Assembly: GCA_013298505.1 (NCBI GenBank)
Contig: JAAFHY010000009.1
Span: forward strand, 1 to 64,000
Reading direction: 5' to 3'
DNA from: Cytophagales bacterium
Lineage (GTDB): Bacteria; Bacteroidota; Bacteroidia; Cytophagales; Cyclobacteriaceae
DNA: 64,000 nt
The position numbers and the translations under genes are program-made. Below, piece after piece: positions 39,909 through 49,104 of this stretch. Below the pieces are notes generated by a model that was given only the letters and a program-made list of their open reading frames with translations, made no database searches and was not told the origin of the DNA. The number at the start of each line of letters is the position of its first letter. Position 1 is the first letter of the stretch.

Positions 39909-41171
39909 TTAATGCCCACTCGTCATGTTAATCGTTACGTTTGCTTCAGACTTTTTTTGAATCTTATTAAAAATAAAAAGGCAAACAGCTAATATGCCCA
40001 TCGGCACCAACGAAAAATAGAAAGCGGTTTGCCCACCGTAAGCTTCAAAAATATGACCGGTGACAATGGATCCAGTAGTTCCACCCAGTGCGGAAAAAAT
40101 CACAATCAATCCCGACATGGCACCATGTTGCCTGGCGGGAAGCGAACTCAAAATGACAGAATTGATGGCAGGGTAAATCGGTGCGATAAACAAGCCAATC
40201 AATGGAAAAACGAATGCTCCCAACGGAGCGGTGGCCCAACTGGTAACCTGTACATCGTTTGAACCACTCGCCAGAGGAATAGCCACTAGCACTAATACCG
40301 CAGCAGCGAACAAACAACCTATTAAAACTAAGAACCAATGAATTTTTCTTAAAACAATTCCAGCCGTAAACCGACCGATGGCAGTAGAGGCAGCCAAGAT
40401 ACTTGCCATTTGAATACTTAATGTGGTTGAAAGATTCAGCACTTTGCTATTGAAGGTGGGCAGCCAACTCATAATGCTCTGCTCAATCAACACATAAATA
40501 AAAGCACTGGCAATGAATATCAGTACCAATGGCACGATGGCGAGCTTTACCATGTCTGCAAAATCTTGCAAAAAAGGTTTGCGCTCTCCATTTTTCACAG
40601 ACGATTCATCCAATGGTGCGCTGAGCAACAGTAGAAACGCAACTGCTGAAATGCCTGCCAGTAAATAATAGACAAGCAACCAATTCTTTGAAGTAGGGTC
40701 ATTGTCTTTTACGAATGCGCTGAAAATAAAATAACCTGTCAATATCCCTACCATGAAAAACGACTCAATGAAATTCATAAAACTCGCGTGCTCTTTTTTG
40801 TCAGTTGTGATGATGCCGATGGTGGCATACACAGAAACTTTAATAAGTGCGAAGCAAGTACCTGTAGCAGCAAATAGCAATTTGGTCATGGCAAAGCTGC
40901 CGAGCGAGGGCATGAGCAGACAAACAAAGGCGATAAAGCCCAACGCAATCAGCATGGCACGCTTGTAACCAATGCGAGTGATGTAACTGGCCACCAAAAA
41001 TGAAACGATGGCAATACTTAAATCTTTGAAAGCCTCTAAAATACTTGCTGACGATTCCGAAACACCATAGTTGCCTTGCACTTGTAAAATAACGGTACCT
41101 ACGCTATTGAGGAGTATAGCAAACACAAAATAATTGAGGAACAGCGAGAACTTGATTCGCCAGTTTGACAT
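39909..41171 (-). CDS. MFS transporter (sugar/solute type) upstream of trehalase
   Basis: This 420-residue protein has about 12 hydrophobic segments in two groups of six, separated by a cytoplasmic loop (DESSVKNGERKPFLQD). RIGYKRAMLI resembles the MFS loop motif between helices 2 and 3. It belongs to the FucP/GGT-like sugar branch by general layout. Adjacency to trehalase makes trehalose or glucose transport a reasonable inference, but specificity is not shown. It ends in a short hydrophilic tail (TINMTSGH). Confidence 0.85.
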   Translation of the reverse strand: MSNWRIKFSLFLNYFVFAILLNSVGTVILQVQGNYGVSESSASILEAFKDLSIAIVSFLVASYITRIGYKRAMLIALGFIAFVCLLMPSLGSFAMTKLLFAATGTCFALIKVSVYATIGIITTDKKEHASFMNFIESFFMVGILTGYFIFSAFVKDNDPTSKNWLLVYYLLAGISAVAFLLLLSAPLDESSVKNGERKPFLQDFADMVKLAIVPLVLIFIASAFIYVLIEQSIMSWLPTFNSKVLNLSTTLSIQMASILAASTAIGRFTAGIVLRKIHWFLVLIGCLFAAAVLVLVAIPLASGSNDVQVTSWATAPLGAFVFPLIGLFIAPIYPAINSVILSSLPARQHGAMSGLIVIFSALGGTTGSIVTGHIFEAYGGQTAFYFSLVPMGILAVCLFIFNKIQKKSEANVTINMTSGH

Positions 41172-41301
41172 ACGGGTAGATTTAAGGTAGACAAAACTAA
41201 ACAGTTTTAATAAATTTGGTAATAGTCATTTGCCCACTCTTAATCTTATGACGAAAGGCGAGACTCAAAGAATAGATTATATTTGTTGTGGCTTTCAAGA
41301 T

Positions 41302-41958
41302 ATGAGCATTAAAGTAATTATCCGGCTTTGCACAGTGCTGTTACTTAGTTGCTTAATGGCCGTTTCAGGCTGCTTAATTGAGAAGTTTACCCCAGACGAT
41401 AACAATCCAAGTCTTCCAAAATATACTGAGGATGGAAACCAAGTTGGAGGCGCTTTAGTTAACAAAGTTGCTTGGAAAACAGATTTCGCGGTTAATTATG
41501 ACGGACCGACTAGACGCTCTTTTTATTTTACTAACAGCTCAAAAGGCGATTCATTAACAATTCGCTTAGATGGTATTTACAATGAAGGAGCGAAAAAGGG
41601 TGAATCACTAAGCTTTGAAATTTATCTTAAAGGCATGCAGTTGGAATCAATTGATGACATTATTCAGTGGAAAGGAGAAACTTTTTTGTTAAACGCAAAT
41701 GGGAATCAAGCTGCCTGCATTGACTTTTTTCGCAGCCTGAATAGTCAATATGAAAGATACTACGGAGGGAAAGGACAATTCACAGTCCGAAATGTGAAAA
41801 AGTTAACTAATATTACTTACACACGCTCAAACGGAGAGAAGTATAACCCATTAATTGTTTCTGGCGTATTTGATTTTGAGTTTAATTCTTTCGACATTAA
41901 AATTGAGTCTGGAAGATTTGATTTTCAGATGACTGATTCTGACATTGATTTCCGATAG
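41302..41958 (+). CDS. Lipoprotein of unknown function (DUF6252-like)
   Basis: The product is 218 residues from ATG 41302 (MSIKVIIRLCTVLLLSCLMAVSGC). The track start 24 codons upstream is rejected because it puts 24 residues before the signal. The lipobox is AVSGC. The body (GGALVNKVAWKTDFAVNYDG, then strand-rich segments) resembles DUF6252-type envelope proteins. The stop directly abuts (0 bases) the stop of the convergent response regulator. No function is known. Confidence 0.65.
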   Translation: MSIKVIIRLCTVLLLSCLMAVSGCLIEKFTPDDNNPSLPKYTEDGNQVGGALVNKVAWKTDFAVNYDGPTRRSFYFTNSSKGDSLTIRLDGIYNEGAKKGESLSFEIYLKGMQLESIDDIIQWKGETFLLNANGNQAACIDFFRSLNSQYERYYGGKGQFTVRNVKKLTNITYTRSNGEKYNPLIVSGVFDFEFNSFDIKIESGRFDFQMTDSDIDFR

Positions 41959-42645
41959 CTACTCGACCGAAAAATGATACCCGACTCCTTTAATCGTATT
42001 GATTTGTAGCTTCGGGTCTTCTTTGAGGTAATCGCGAAGTTTGGAAATGTACACATCTAAATTGCGTGAATTAAAAAACGAGTCATCGCCCCACACATGC
42101 AATAATACATCTTTTCGGTTGACCGTTGCATTTTTATGTTCGCTTAAAATTTGTAATAAACTCGCCTCGCGGTGAGAAAGTTTCCGAATGTTATCGTTTT
42201 GTTTTAGCTCGTAACGCGGAATGTTGAATTCGTACTTTCCCAATTTCACGATTTCAGTTTTTACCGAACTCGTTTGCTTGGTGAGTTTCAACAAATTATT
42301 TACTCGCACAATCAACTCTTCCATACTGAATGGTTTTTTCAAATAATCGTTACCCCCTACTTCAAAGCCTTTTAGCAAATCGTTGGTTTGTGTTTTGGCC
42401 GTAACGAAAATGATAGGCATGGTGGCATTTACTTTGCGGATGTCTTGCGCAATGGAGTACCCATCTTTGTGCGGTAACATGATGTCCAGCACGCAGATGT
42501 CGGGCTGGGTAGATTGAAATTGTTGAAAAGCATCTTTCCCATCGTTCACCATCGCTACTTCGTAGTCGCGGCTTTCCAAACTTTCTTTTACGATACGACC
42601 AAGAAAGGGTTCGTCTTCTACGTATAGGATTTTAGTTTTTGCCAT
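41959..42645 (-). CDS. OmpR-family response regulator
   Basis: This 228-residue regulator has receiver acidic residues VEDEPF, phospho-acceptor D54 in VLDIMLPHKDG, T in FVTAKTQ and K in LKKPFSMEEL. The Trans_reg_C winged helix occupies residues 130-226 (LSHREASLLQILSEHKNATVNRKDVLLHVWGDDSFFNSRNLDVYISKLRDYL). It is preceded by its histidine kinase, with a 61-base gap filled by a palindromic repeat. It probably controls the divergent GLPGLI and TonB-type genes (inference from position). Confidence 0.95.
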   Translation of the reverse strand: MAKTKILYVEDEPFLGRIVKESLESRDYEVAMVNDGKDAFQQFQSTQPDICVLDIMLPHKDGYSIAQDIRKVNATMPIIFVTAKTQTNDLLKGFEVGGNDYLKKPFSMEELIVRVNNLLKLTKQTSSVKTEIVKLGKYEFNIPRYELKQNDNIRKLSHREASLLQILSEHKNATVNRKDVLLHVWGDDSFFNSRNLDVYISKLRDYLKEDPKLQINTIKGVGYHFSVE

Positions 42646-42655
42646 TTATGTTTCG

Positions 42656-42708
42656 AGTCTGGAAGTCCGCAAAGTCAGAAAGCTTTCAGTCTTCCTGACT
42701 TCCCGACT
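42656..42708. repeat. Palindromic repeat between kinase and response-regulator genes
   Basis: AGTCTGGAAGTC (42656-42667) and GACTTCCCGACT (42697-42708) are inverted copies with one mismatch, with AAAGCTTT near the centre. The element fills the gap and its right arm overlaps the kinase stop codon. Confidence 0.75.
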
Positions 42709-44119
42709 ATTTTTGAAATGTAATTATAAATGTGCTCCCCTTTCCAATTTCACTATCCACTTCAATAGTAGAATTATGTGCTTTCACCACGGCATCTACA
42801 TAACTCAAACCAAGGCCGTAACCCTTCACAGTGTGCACATCGCCCGTGGGCACACGAAAGAATTTTTCAAAAATCTTTTTCTTGAATTCGGGAGCGATGC
42901 CCACGCCTTGGTCTTGAATCGAAAGGATAACAGAATCAGTTGTTTCTTTCAAATGAATCCTGATGCGTGGATTTTCTGGACTGTACTTCAAGGCATTGTC
43001 TAGCAGATTGTACACTACGTTGGTCAAATGAATCACGCCTCCTTTCAGTGTAAAGTCGCTGCCTTCTTTTTGAATTTCAACAGATGCCTTCGACTTTTCA
43101 AAAATCAATTTCAATGATTGAGTAGTTTGCTCCACAATCTTTTCTAAGTCAACAGCTTCGGGTTCAAAATCTACACCTCTATTTTCAAATACGGAGGTTT
43201 TCAAAATCTTGTCGGTCAAAAGAGACAATCTGCTCAACTCATTTTGTGCGATGGTGAGATATTCTTGAGTCAGTTGTGGGTTTTCTAGGCCCTTAAAATT
43301 TTTTAATGCCTCGAGGGCTACACCCACCGTGGTCACAGGGGTTTTCAGCTCGTGCGTCATGTTGCTGATGAAATCATTTTTCAATTCAGCCAATCGTTGT
43401 TGCGCACGAATATTTCGAAACATCATCCAAAAAGAAATCGCGGTAAGGGCTGTAAGAAATAATGAAAAGAGAATTTGAGGCAACATTCGTTTTAAAATAT
43501 ATCCACTCATGCTGGTGAAGTCTGCTTTGAAGCCACCTGCCGGGGTAAAGACCGTTTGTTCATCTCTCATTCTTGGCAATCTTGGTGGAAATTGGATTTG
43601 TCTTTTCATTGGATGAAGCGAAAAGAGTATCGGATAATCTGCCTTTTCCAAAGCCACGGCAAATTTTTTGTTCAACTCTTTTTCATTGAGTTGCTCGCCT
43701 GTGATGTTAATGGAAAATGCCCGCCTTCCCTTACTGTTTTGAATTTTTTCTGTTAACGGTTTGATAAAATCAGCCAATGAATCTTTTCCAGATTGTGCAA
43801 ATACAACTACTTGCATGTTGGTATCTGATACAGCAATTTTATTATTGAAGTGCCCGGGCGAAGTAAAAATTTTCAACGAATCTTTTATCTCAATCCTAGC
43901 AATATCTTGTGCCGAGGGTAGCGCTTTGATATTTTTCTTGAATAATGAATCGCTCATTGAAAACACGACTTCTCTAAATAGAGAGTGCAAGTCTTTGCTT
44001 AAGCGTTGCTGCTCATCATAGTACACACTCCGAAGCCAAAACACTTGCAAGGTCACTAGCAAAATAAGGCTGCTAGCAATTAGAGTAATGGTCAGCGTGT
44101 TTCTTTGGCTTTTCATCAC
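42707..44119 (-). CDS. Sensor histidine kinase (HisKA/HATPase_c)
   Basis: This 470-residue membrane kinase has helices at about residues 8-29 and 210-234 enclosing a periplasmic domain of about 180 residues with no recognised fold. Phospho-acceptor H256 lies in SNMTHELKTPVTTV. The ATP-binding N-box is NLLDNALKYSP, and the G boxes are DQGVGI and GYGLGLSYV. It forms an operon with the OmpR-type regulator. It is divergent from GLPGLI and the TonB-type protein, a configuration repeatedly seen in Bacteroidota. Confidence 0.94.
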   Translation of the reverse strand: MMKSQRNTLTITLIASSLILLVTLQVFWLRSVYYDEQQRLSKDLHSLFREVVFSMSDSLFKKNIKALPSAQDIARIEIKDSLKIFTSPGHFNNKIAVSDTNMQVVVFAQSGKDSLADFIKPLTEKIQNSKGRRAFSINITGEQLNEKELNKKFAVALEKADYPILFSLHPMKRQIQFPPRLPRMRDEQTVFTPAGGFKADFTSMSGYILKRMLPQILFSLFLTALTAISFWMMFRNIRAQQRLAELKNDFISNMTHELKTPVTTVGVALEALKNFKGLENPQLTQEYLTIAQNELSRLSLLTDKILKTSVFENRGVDFEPEAVDLEKIVEQTTQSLKLIFEKSKASVEIQKEGSDFTLKGGVIHLTNVVYNLLDNALKYSPENPRIRIHLKETTDSVILSIQDQGVGIAPEFKKKIFEKFFRVPTGDVHTVKGYGLGLSYVDAVVKAHNSTIEVDSEIGKGSTFIITFQK

Positions 44120-44237
44120 TACAAAAGTAAGAGGTTTGGCTGCTTGTAAAGAATGCTTTAACCTTAATTAACATTCCTTTGACAACTATTAACCTGCCCC
44201 TGCTATCTAAGGCCGTAGATTTACAGCGTAAACCAAA

Positions 44238-44996
44238 ATGAAAATTTCACCTTATATGAAAAAGTTAATACTGATTGCTGGGATACTCGTGTCCCTTACT
44301 GCGTTTGAAGTAGTTTTTGGGCAAACCGCTTCGGGGGTTATTGAATTCGAGACTAAAGTAAACCTTCATCGCACCTTGCCGCCTGGGCGCGAGAGCATGA
44401 AGAGCATGATTCCAGAATTCCGCACCAGCAAAAATCAATTGTTCTTCAATGCGAACGAATCGCTCTACAAGCCTATTATTGAAGATGAAGACGATGAACC
44501 ACAAGGAGGAGGCGTAGTAATGAAATTTAAAATGCCCGACAACGAAATGTACTTGAATCAAGCCGAGGGCAAGAGCATATCCAAAGAAGAATTTTTTGGA
44601 AAGACTTATTTGATACAAGATTCTATTAAAGTGCCCGCTTGGAAATTTGGAACAGAAACCAAAACGATTGCTGGCTACGAGTGTCAGATGGCATACTATA
44701 CGGATGAATCGGGTCCACGAGGCAAGCAAGAAATTACGGCATGGTACACTAGTAAACTCCGTCCGTTCTTGGGCCCTGAAAGATTTCGCTCGCTGCCAGG
44801 AGCGGTGTTGGCGATTGACATTAACAATGGGGAACGTGTAATGGTGGCCAGAAAAATTGATCTGCGTGAATTGAAAAAGAAAGAATTGGTTGCGCCTTCC
44901 ACAGGCGAGAAAGTTACTCGGGCAGAGTTTATCAAGCAACGAGATAAGCAAATGAAGGAAATGGGTGCGAGTGGTGGGATGATTATTCGGAATTAG
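44238..44996 (+). CDS. GLPGLI-family secreted protein
   Basis: This 252-residue protein (ATG 44238; MKKLI at 44256 is an equally good start) has a signal peptide ending near VVFGQ. The family hallmarks are the N-terminal GVIEFETKV, the KTIAGYECQMA segment before the middle, TAWYTSKLRPFLGPERF and the SLPGAVLAID variant of the GLPGLI motif. Function is unknown in the family, but genes commonly pair with TonB-type outer-membrane proteins as here. TTAAC-rich direct repeats upstream (44160-44190) could bind the divergent OmpR-type regulator. Confidence 0.9.
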   Translation: MKISPYMKKLILIAGILVSLTAFEVVFGQTASGVIEFETKVNLHRTLPPGRESMKSMIPEFRTSKNQLFFNANESLYKPIIEDEDDEPQGGGVVMKFKMPDNEMYLNQAEGKSISKEEFFGKTYLIQDSIKVPAWKFGTETKTIAGYECQMAYYTDESGPRGKQEITAWYTSKLRPFLGPERFRSLPGAVLAIDINNGERVMVARKIDLRELKKKELVAPSTGEKVTRAEFIKQRDKQMKEMGASGGMIIRN

Positions 44997-45002
44997 CAAT
45001 GA

Positions 45003-45117
45003 GGCCACAAGCCGCAGGCTGAAATCTCACCTGAATAAAAAGAAGTTCTTTTTTAAAAATCAAACTTTCAAATTGATTACACACAGCATGCAGCCTGTAG
45101 CCTGCGGCTTGAAGCCA
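45003..45117. repeat. Palindromic repeat (AAGCCGCAGGCT/AGCCTGCGGCTT) before the TonB-type gene
   Basis: AAGCCGCAGGCT (45009-45020) and AGCCTGCGGCTT (45099-45110) are perfect 12-base inverted copies 78 bases apart, within longer imperfect arms. The right arm is translatable (SMQPVACGLKPS) and produces a false N-terminal extension in the ORF track. Confidence 0.8.
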
Positions 45118-45135
45118 TCCAAAACACAAAACTCA

Positions 45136-47949
45136 ATGAACAAATTACTGGTCATTATTGCTCTGATTCTTCTAACTCAAATAGCAGTTGCTCAGAAATT
45201 TTCTATTACGGGCACTGTAACCGACACAATAAAGAGCCCGCTCCCTTCTTCCACTGTAATGCTGCTCAACCCCAAAGATTCTACGCTCATCAACTTTGGC
45301 GTAACCGATACCAAAGGGTTGTTCGAAATCAAAGGAGTGAGCCAAGGTGATTATTTATTGAAAATCACTTTCGTGGGATATGCTTCATTCGATAGAAAAA
45401 TTTCGGCTACGGGCAACTCGCAAGTCGTCAATCTAGGATTGATAAAAATGGAACCGCAAAACATGCAATTGGGTGAAGTAGTTATTAAAGGCGAAAAGGC
45501 GCCCGTAACGGTGAAGCGAGATACGATTGAATTCAACGCGGGTTCGTTCAAAACAAAAGCCAATGCCAACGTAGAAGACCTGCTGAAAAAAATGCCAGGC
45601 ATGGAAGTAGATACCGATGGCACGGTGAAGGCGCAAGGCCAAGAGGTACAACGTGTGATGGTAGATGGTCGCGAGTTTTTTGGTCGTGACCCAAAACTGG
45701 CCACGCGCAATTTACCTGCTGATGCGGTAGAAAAAGTTCAAGTGTTCGATAAAAAATCTGATCAAGCGGTATTTACGGGTATTGACGATGGTGTAAAGGA
45801 AAAGACCATTAACCTTGAGTTGAAAGAAGACAAGAGGAATGGTGCCTTTGGCAATGTAATGGCAGGCTACGGTACCAACGATAGATTTCAAGGCAAAGCC
45901 AGCATCAATCGATTTGGAAAAGGGCAACAACTTTCATTTTTAGGAATGGGCAACAACATCAACGAGCAAGGTTTTTCGTTTGGCGATTTTATGAACTTTA
46001 CCGGTGGCTCGCAGCAAATGATGGGTGGTGGTGGTGGTGGCCGTGTCAATATTCAAATTGATGGTAGCGGTAGCAACGGAGTGCCACTTAATTTTGGTGG
46101 ACGGCAAAACGGTATCATGACTAACTACGCGGGCGGTGTAAATTTTAATCGGGATTTAAGCAAAAATACACAACTCACGTCTAGCTATTTTTACAATCGC
46201 ATTGACCAAGACATTAATCAGCTCACTAATCGTATCAATTATTTGCCTAAGGATAGCACCTACTTCTTCAATCAAGATGGCAGGCAAATAAATACCAACG
46301 ATAATCATCGTGCCAACTTAACAATCGACCATAAAATTGATTCAGCAAACTCGATTAAGTTTAGCAATAATCTCACTTACTCAAATTCTAATCAGCGATC
46401 GCAAACGCTGAGCAAAACCACCCTTACTGATAATTCGCTACAGAACCAAAGTGATCGTGTAAATTCCAATGCTCAAACAACAGCTAACCTAAACTCAAGC
46501 TTATTATATCGGCATCGTTTTGCGAAAAAAGGACGTTCACTCTCAGCCAACTTATCGGCCATACTTAGTAAAACAAATGGCAGTGGCAACTTGCAATCAG
46601 TCAACGACTTTTTTGGAAACAACCCAAAAAGCGAAAATATTTTGCAACGCAATATGCAAACGAATAGCAACCAAACATACGGTGCTACTCTCACCTACAC
46701 CGAGCCGCTCGGAGGCAGAAAGTACCTAGAGGCTTCTTATGCTTTTCGCACCAATCGCAATGAGGTAAATCGTACGGTGTTTGACGAAAACGGTGGCAAC
46801 TCAACGATTAATGCAAATCTTAGCAACAAGTACCACGCTGATTATTTATACAGCAGGCCGGGTATTAACTTTCGCCTCAATCGTCAAAAATTTAATTTCA
46901 CTACAGGTGTGAGTTTCCAAAACACAAAGTTGAATGGGGCGGTAACTCAAAGTAACCAAACAACATTGATCAATCGCACGTTCGAAAATGTTTTACCAGT
47001 TGCCCGCTTCAATTACGACTTCAGTAACTTTAAGCACTTACGCTTCGATTACGAAACCTCTGTGCAAGAGCCAACCATTCAGCAATTGCAGCCTGTAGTT
47101 GATAATACCGACCCGCTCAATCTCACTGTTGGTAATCCATCGCTCCGTCCAGCTTATGCGCACAACATTACTGCTAATTTTACTACGTTTAATCCGAGTA
47201 AGTTTATCAATCTGTTTGCTTTGTTAACCGCCACCTATACTACAGATGCCATCGCCAGTTCGCAAACAGTAAATCAAAGTTTGATTCGCACCACCAAACC
47301 CGTGAACGTAAATGACAATTTGATGATGGTAGGTAATGTTAGCCTTGGCTTTCCTTTAAAGAAACTCAATAGCCGTTTTAGTGTAGGGCCTACAGGCACT
47401 TACATTAGCATGATTAATATGTTAAATGAGAAACCCAATCGCACATGGAATGAAACACTAGGCGGCACGGTGCGCTACAACTATACGTTTAAAGAAATTT
47501 TGATTGTCGATTTGAGTGCCAACCTAAGCCGCCAACAAACTACCTACGAAAACGCGCTACAGAGGCAAGCATTCTTAAACCAAACGTATACATCTGAGGT
47601 GAACCTTACTTTTTTAAAGGATTATCAATTCAATAATAATTTCAGCTATTATAAATACAACAGCGAGACAACTTCATTTAGTCAAACCATTCCTGTTTGG
47701 AATATTTCGTTCTCTCGTTTTCTGCTGAAGAACAATGTGGGTGAATTGAAAATAGGTGTAAATAATTTGCTCGACCAAAGTTTAAGTGTCAACCAAACCG
47801 CTACGGCCAACTACTTGCAACAAACCACCTCCAACAATTTGGGTCGTTATTTTATGGTGAGCTTTACGTATGCGTTGAATAAGCAACTCAACCCTATGGG
47901 TGGAGGGCGAAGAGGCGGACGAGGCATGCAGATGATTATTAATAACTAG
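45136..47949 (+). CDS. TonB-type outer-membrane beta-barrel protein with CarboxypepD_reg-like domain
   Basis: The product is 937 residues from ATG 45136 (MNKLLVIIALILLTQIAVAQ signal). The 63-base track extension is repeat-derived and rejected. Residues 22-105 are a carboxypeptidase-regulatory-like domain (SITGTVTDTIKSPLPSSTVMLLN, FVGYASFDRK). A plug-like region follows (LLKKMPGMEVDTDGTVKAQGQEVQRVMVDGREFFG). The remaining 650 residues are strand-rich barrel, with a glycine-rich loop MMGGGGGGR and a Gly/Arg tail. It probably transports an unknown substrate or forms an outer-membrane scaffold. It is co-oriented with GLPGLI. Confidence 0.92.
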   Translation: MNKLLVIIALILLTQIAVAQKFSITGTVTDTIKSPLPSSTVMLLNPKDSTLINFGVTDTKGLFEIKGVSQGDYLLKITFVGYASFDRKISATGNSQVVNLGLIKMEPQNMQLGEVVIKGEKAPVTVKRDTIEFNAGSFKTKANANVEDLLKKMPGMEVDTDGTVKAQGQEVQRVMVDGREFFGRDPKLATRNLPADAVEKVQVFDKKSDQAVFTGIDDGVKEKTINLELKEDKRNGAFGNVMAGYGTNDRFQGKASINRFGKGQQLSFLGMGNNINEQGFSFGDFMNFTGGSQQMMGGGGGGRVNIQIDGSGSNGVPLNFGGRQNGIMTNYAGGVNFNRDLSKNTQLTSSYFYNRIDQDINQLTNRINYLPKDSTYFFNQDGRQINTNDNHRANLTIDHKIDSANSIKFSNNLTYSNSNQRSQTLSKTTLTDNSLQNQSDRVNSNAQTTANLNSSLLYRHRFAKKGRSLSANLSAILSKTNGSGNLQSVNDFFGNNPKSENILQRNMQTNSNQTYGATLTYTEPLGGRKYLEASYAFRTNRNEVNRTVFDENGGNSTINANLSNKYHADYLYSRPGINFRLNRQKFNFTTGVSFQNTKLNGAVTQSNQTTLINRTFENVLPVARFNYDFSNFKHLRFDYETSVQEPTIQQLQPVVDNTDPLNLTVGNPSLRPAYAHNITANFTTFNPSKFINLFALLTATYTTDAIASSQTVNQSLIRTTKPVNVNDNLMMVGNVSLGFPLKKLNSRFSVGPTGTYISMINMLNEKPNRTWNETLGGTVRYNYTFKEILIVDLSANLSRQQTTYENALQRQAFLNQTYTSEVNLTFLKDYQFNNNFSYYKYNSETTSFSQTIPVWNISFSRFLLKNNVGELKIGVNNLLDQSLSVNQTATANYLQQTTSNNLGRYFMVSFTYALNKQLNPMGGGRRGGRGMQMIINN

Positions 47950-47952
47950 AAA

Positions 47953-48026
47953 GTCAAAAGCTAAAAGTTGAAAGTTGAAAGAGGCCGAAACTTTTAACTT
48001 TTAACCTTTAGACTTTCAACTTTGAC
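47953..48026. repeat. Palindromic repeat (GTCAAAAGCTAAAAGTTG type)
   Basis: The left arm GTCAAAAGCTAAAAGTTGAA and the right arm ending GACTTTCAACTTTGAC are inverted and imperfect, with tandem AAAGTTG/CTTTTAA words. It sits between the TonB-type gene and GDPD and ends just before the GDPD -7 box. Confidence 0.7.
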
Positions 48027-48031
48027 CTCGT

Positions 48032-48039
48032 TATCTTTG
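48032..48039 (+). promoter_or_regulatory. -7 box TATCTTTG of the GDPD gene
   Basis: A perfect TAnnTTTG match ends 3 bases before the ATG at 48043, suggesting a leaderless transcript. The upstream -33 position falls inside the palindromic repeat. Confidence 0.45.
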
Positions 48040-48042
48040 GCC

Positions 48043-48984
48043 ATGCGATTTTTATTCATTTCGATGGTCTTTTTTTCGTTTGCTTCCTTTTCTCAAATCT
48101 ACCTACCCAAGTTTGATGTGCAAGGTCACCGTGGGGCGCGCGGATTAAAGCCCGAGAATACCGTTCCTGCATTTTTAACCGCTCTCGATTATGGAGTTAC
48201 CACGCTAGAACTCGATGTTGTCATTACCAAAGACAAACAAGTAGTGGTATCGCACGAGCCGTGGATGAATTTCGCTATCTGCACCACGCCCGATGGTCAG
48301 CCCATCAAAGAAAAAGACGAAAAGAAATTTAACATCTACCAGCTCACCTACCAACAAGTAAAGCAATTTGATTGTGGTTCAATAGGTAATCCTCGGTTTC
48401 CGGAGCAAGAAAAAATAAAAACCATCAAACCACTTTTGAGCGATGTAATTGTTGCAGCAGAGAACCACATTAAAAGTTTCACCAAGTATGAAGTCGATTA
48501 CAACATTGAAATAAAATCCGAGAAAGAGCTGGATGGAACATTTCAACCTTCTCCAGAAGAATTTTCAGACTTGATTTATACCCTCATCGACCAATACTTG
48601 CCCCTCAGCCGAGTCGTGATTCAGTCATTTGATTTTCGGGTGTTGAAATATTGGCACACCAAATATCCCGAAGTAAGACTGGCAGCCTTGGTTGAAAATG
48701 AAAAAGGTGTCGAAGAAAATTTAAAAGACTTGGGATTTACGCCATCTATTTATAGTCCTTATTTTAAGTTATTGACAAAAGAAATCGTCAAAGACCTTCG
48801 CACGAAAGTAGTAAGCTCCAATGAAAAAAAACTTCAAAAAATGCGCGTCATCCCATGGACGGTGAACGAAGAAAAAGATATGCTCGCCATCAAGGGCATG
48901 GGTGTAGATGGCTTCATTACCGATTATCCAAATCGAGCAGCAAAGTATAAGTTAACGTTGAGTATAGTAGTCGATAAAAAGTAA
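48043..48984 (+). CDS. glpQ: Glycerophosphodiester phosphodiesterase, exported
   Basis: The product is 313 residues from ATG 48043 (MRFLFISMVFFSFASFSQ signal). The track start at 48022 is TTG and lies upstream of the -7 box, so it is rejected. GDPD motifs: QGHRGARGLKPENTVPAF (catalytic His, Arg and Glu), LELDVVITKDKQVVVSHEPWM, and later NIEIKSE and IPWTVNEEKDM with DGFITDYP. It hydrolyses deacylated phospholipids to glycerol-3-phosphate. It lies 84 bases past the TonB-type gene stop and probably stands alone. Confidence 0.93.
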   Translation: MRFLFISMVFFSFASFSQIYLPKFDVQGHRGARGLKPENTVPAFLTALDYGVTTLELDVVITKDKQVVVSHEPWMNFAICTTPDGQPIKEKDEKKFNIYQLTYQQVKQFDCGSIGNPRFPEQEKIKTIKPLLSDVIVAAENHIKSFTKYEVDYNIEIKSEKELDGTFQPSPEEFSDLIYTLIDQYLPLSRVVIQSFDFRVLKYWHTKYPEVRLAALVENEKGVEENLKDLGFTPSIYSPYFKLLTKEIVKDLRTKVVSSNEKKLQKMRVIPWTVNEEKDMLAIKGMGVDGFITDYPNRAAKYKLTLSIVVDKK

Positions 48985-49104
48985 ACGAATCTAAGCAGAG
49001 TAGAATTCTACACCTACACGATTGATGTGTTGTAACAAATCTGAGTTCAAATCCTTTTCTCATTCCCAAATTCCGTATCCTTGCAACAATATTAAATCCC
49101 CATC

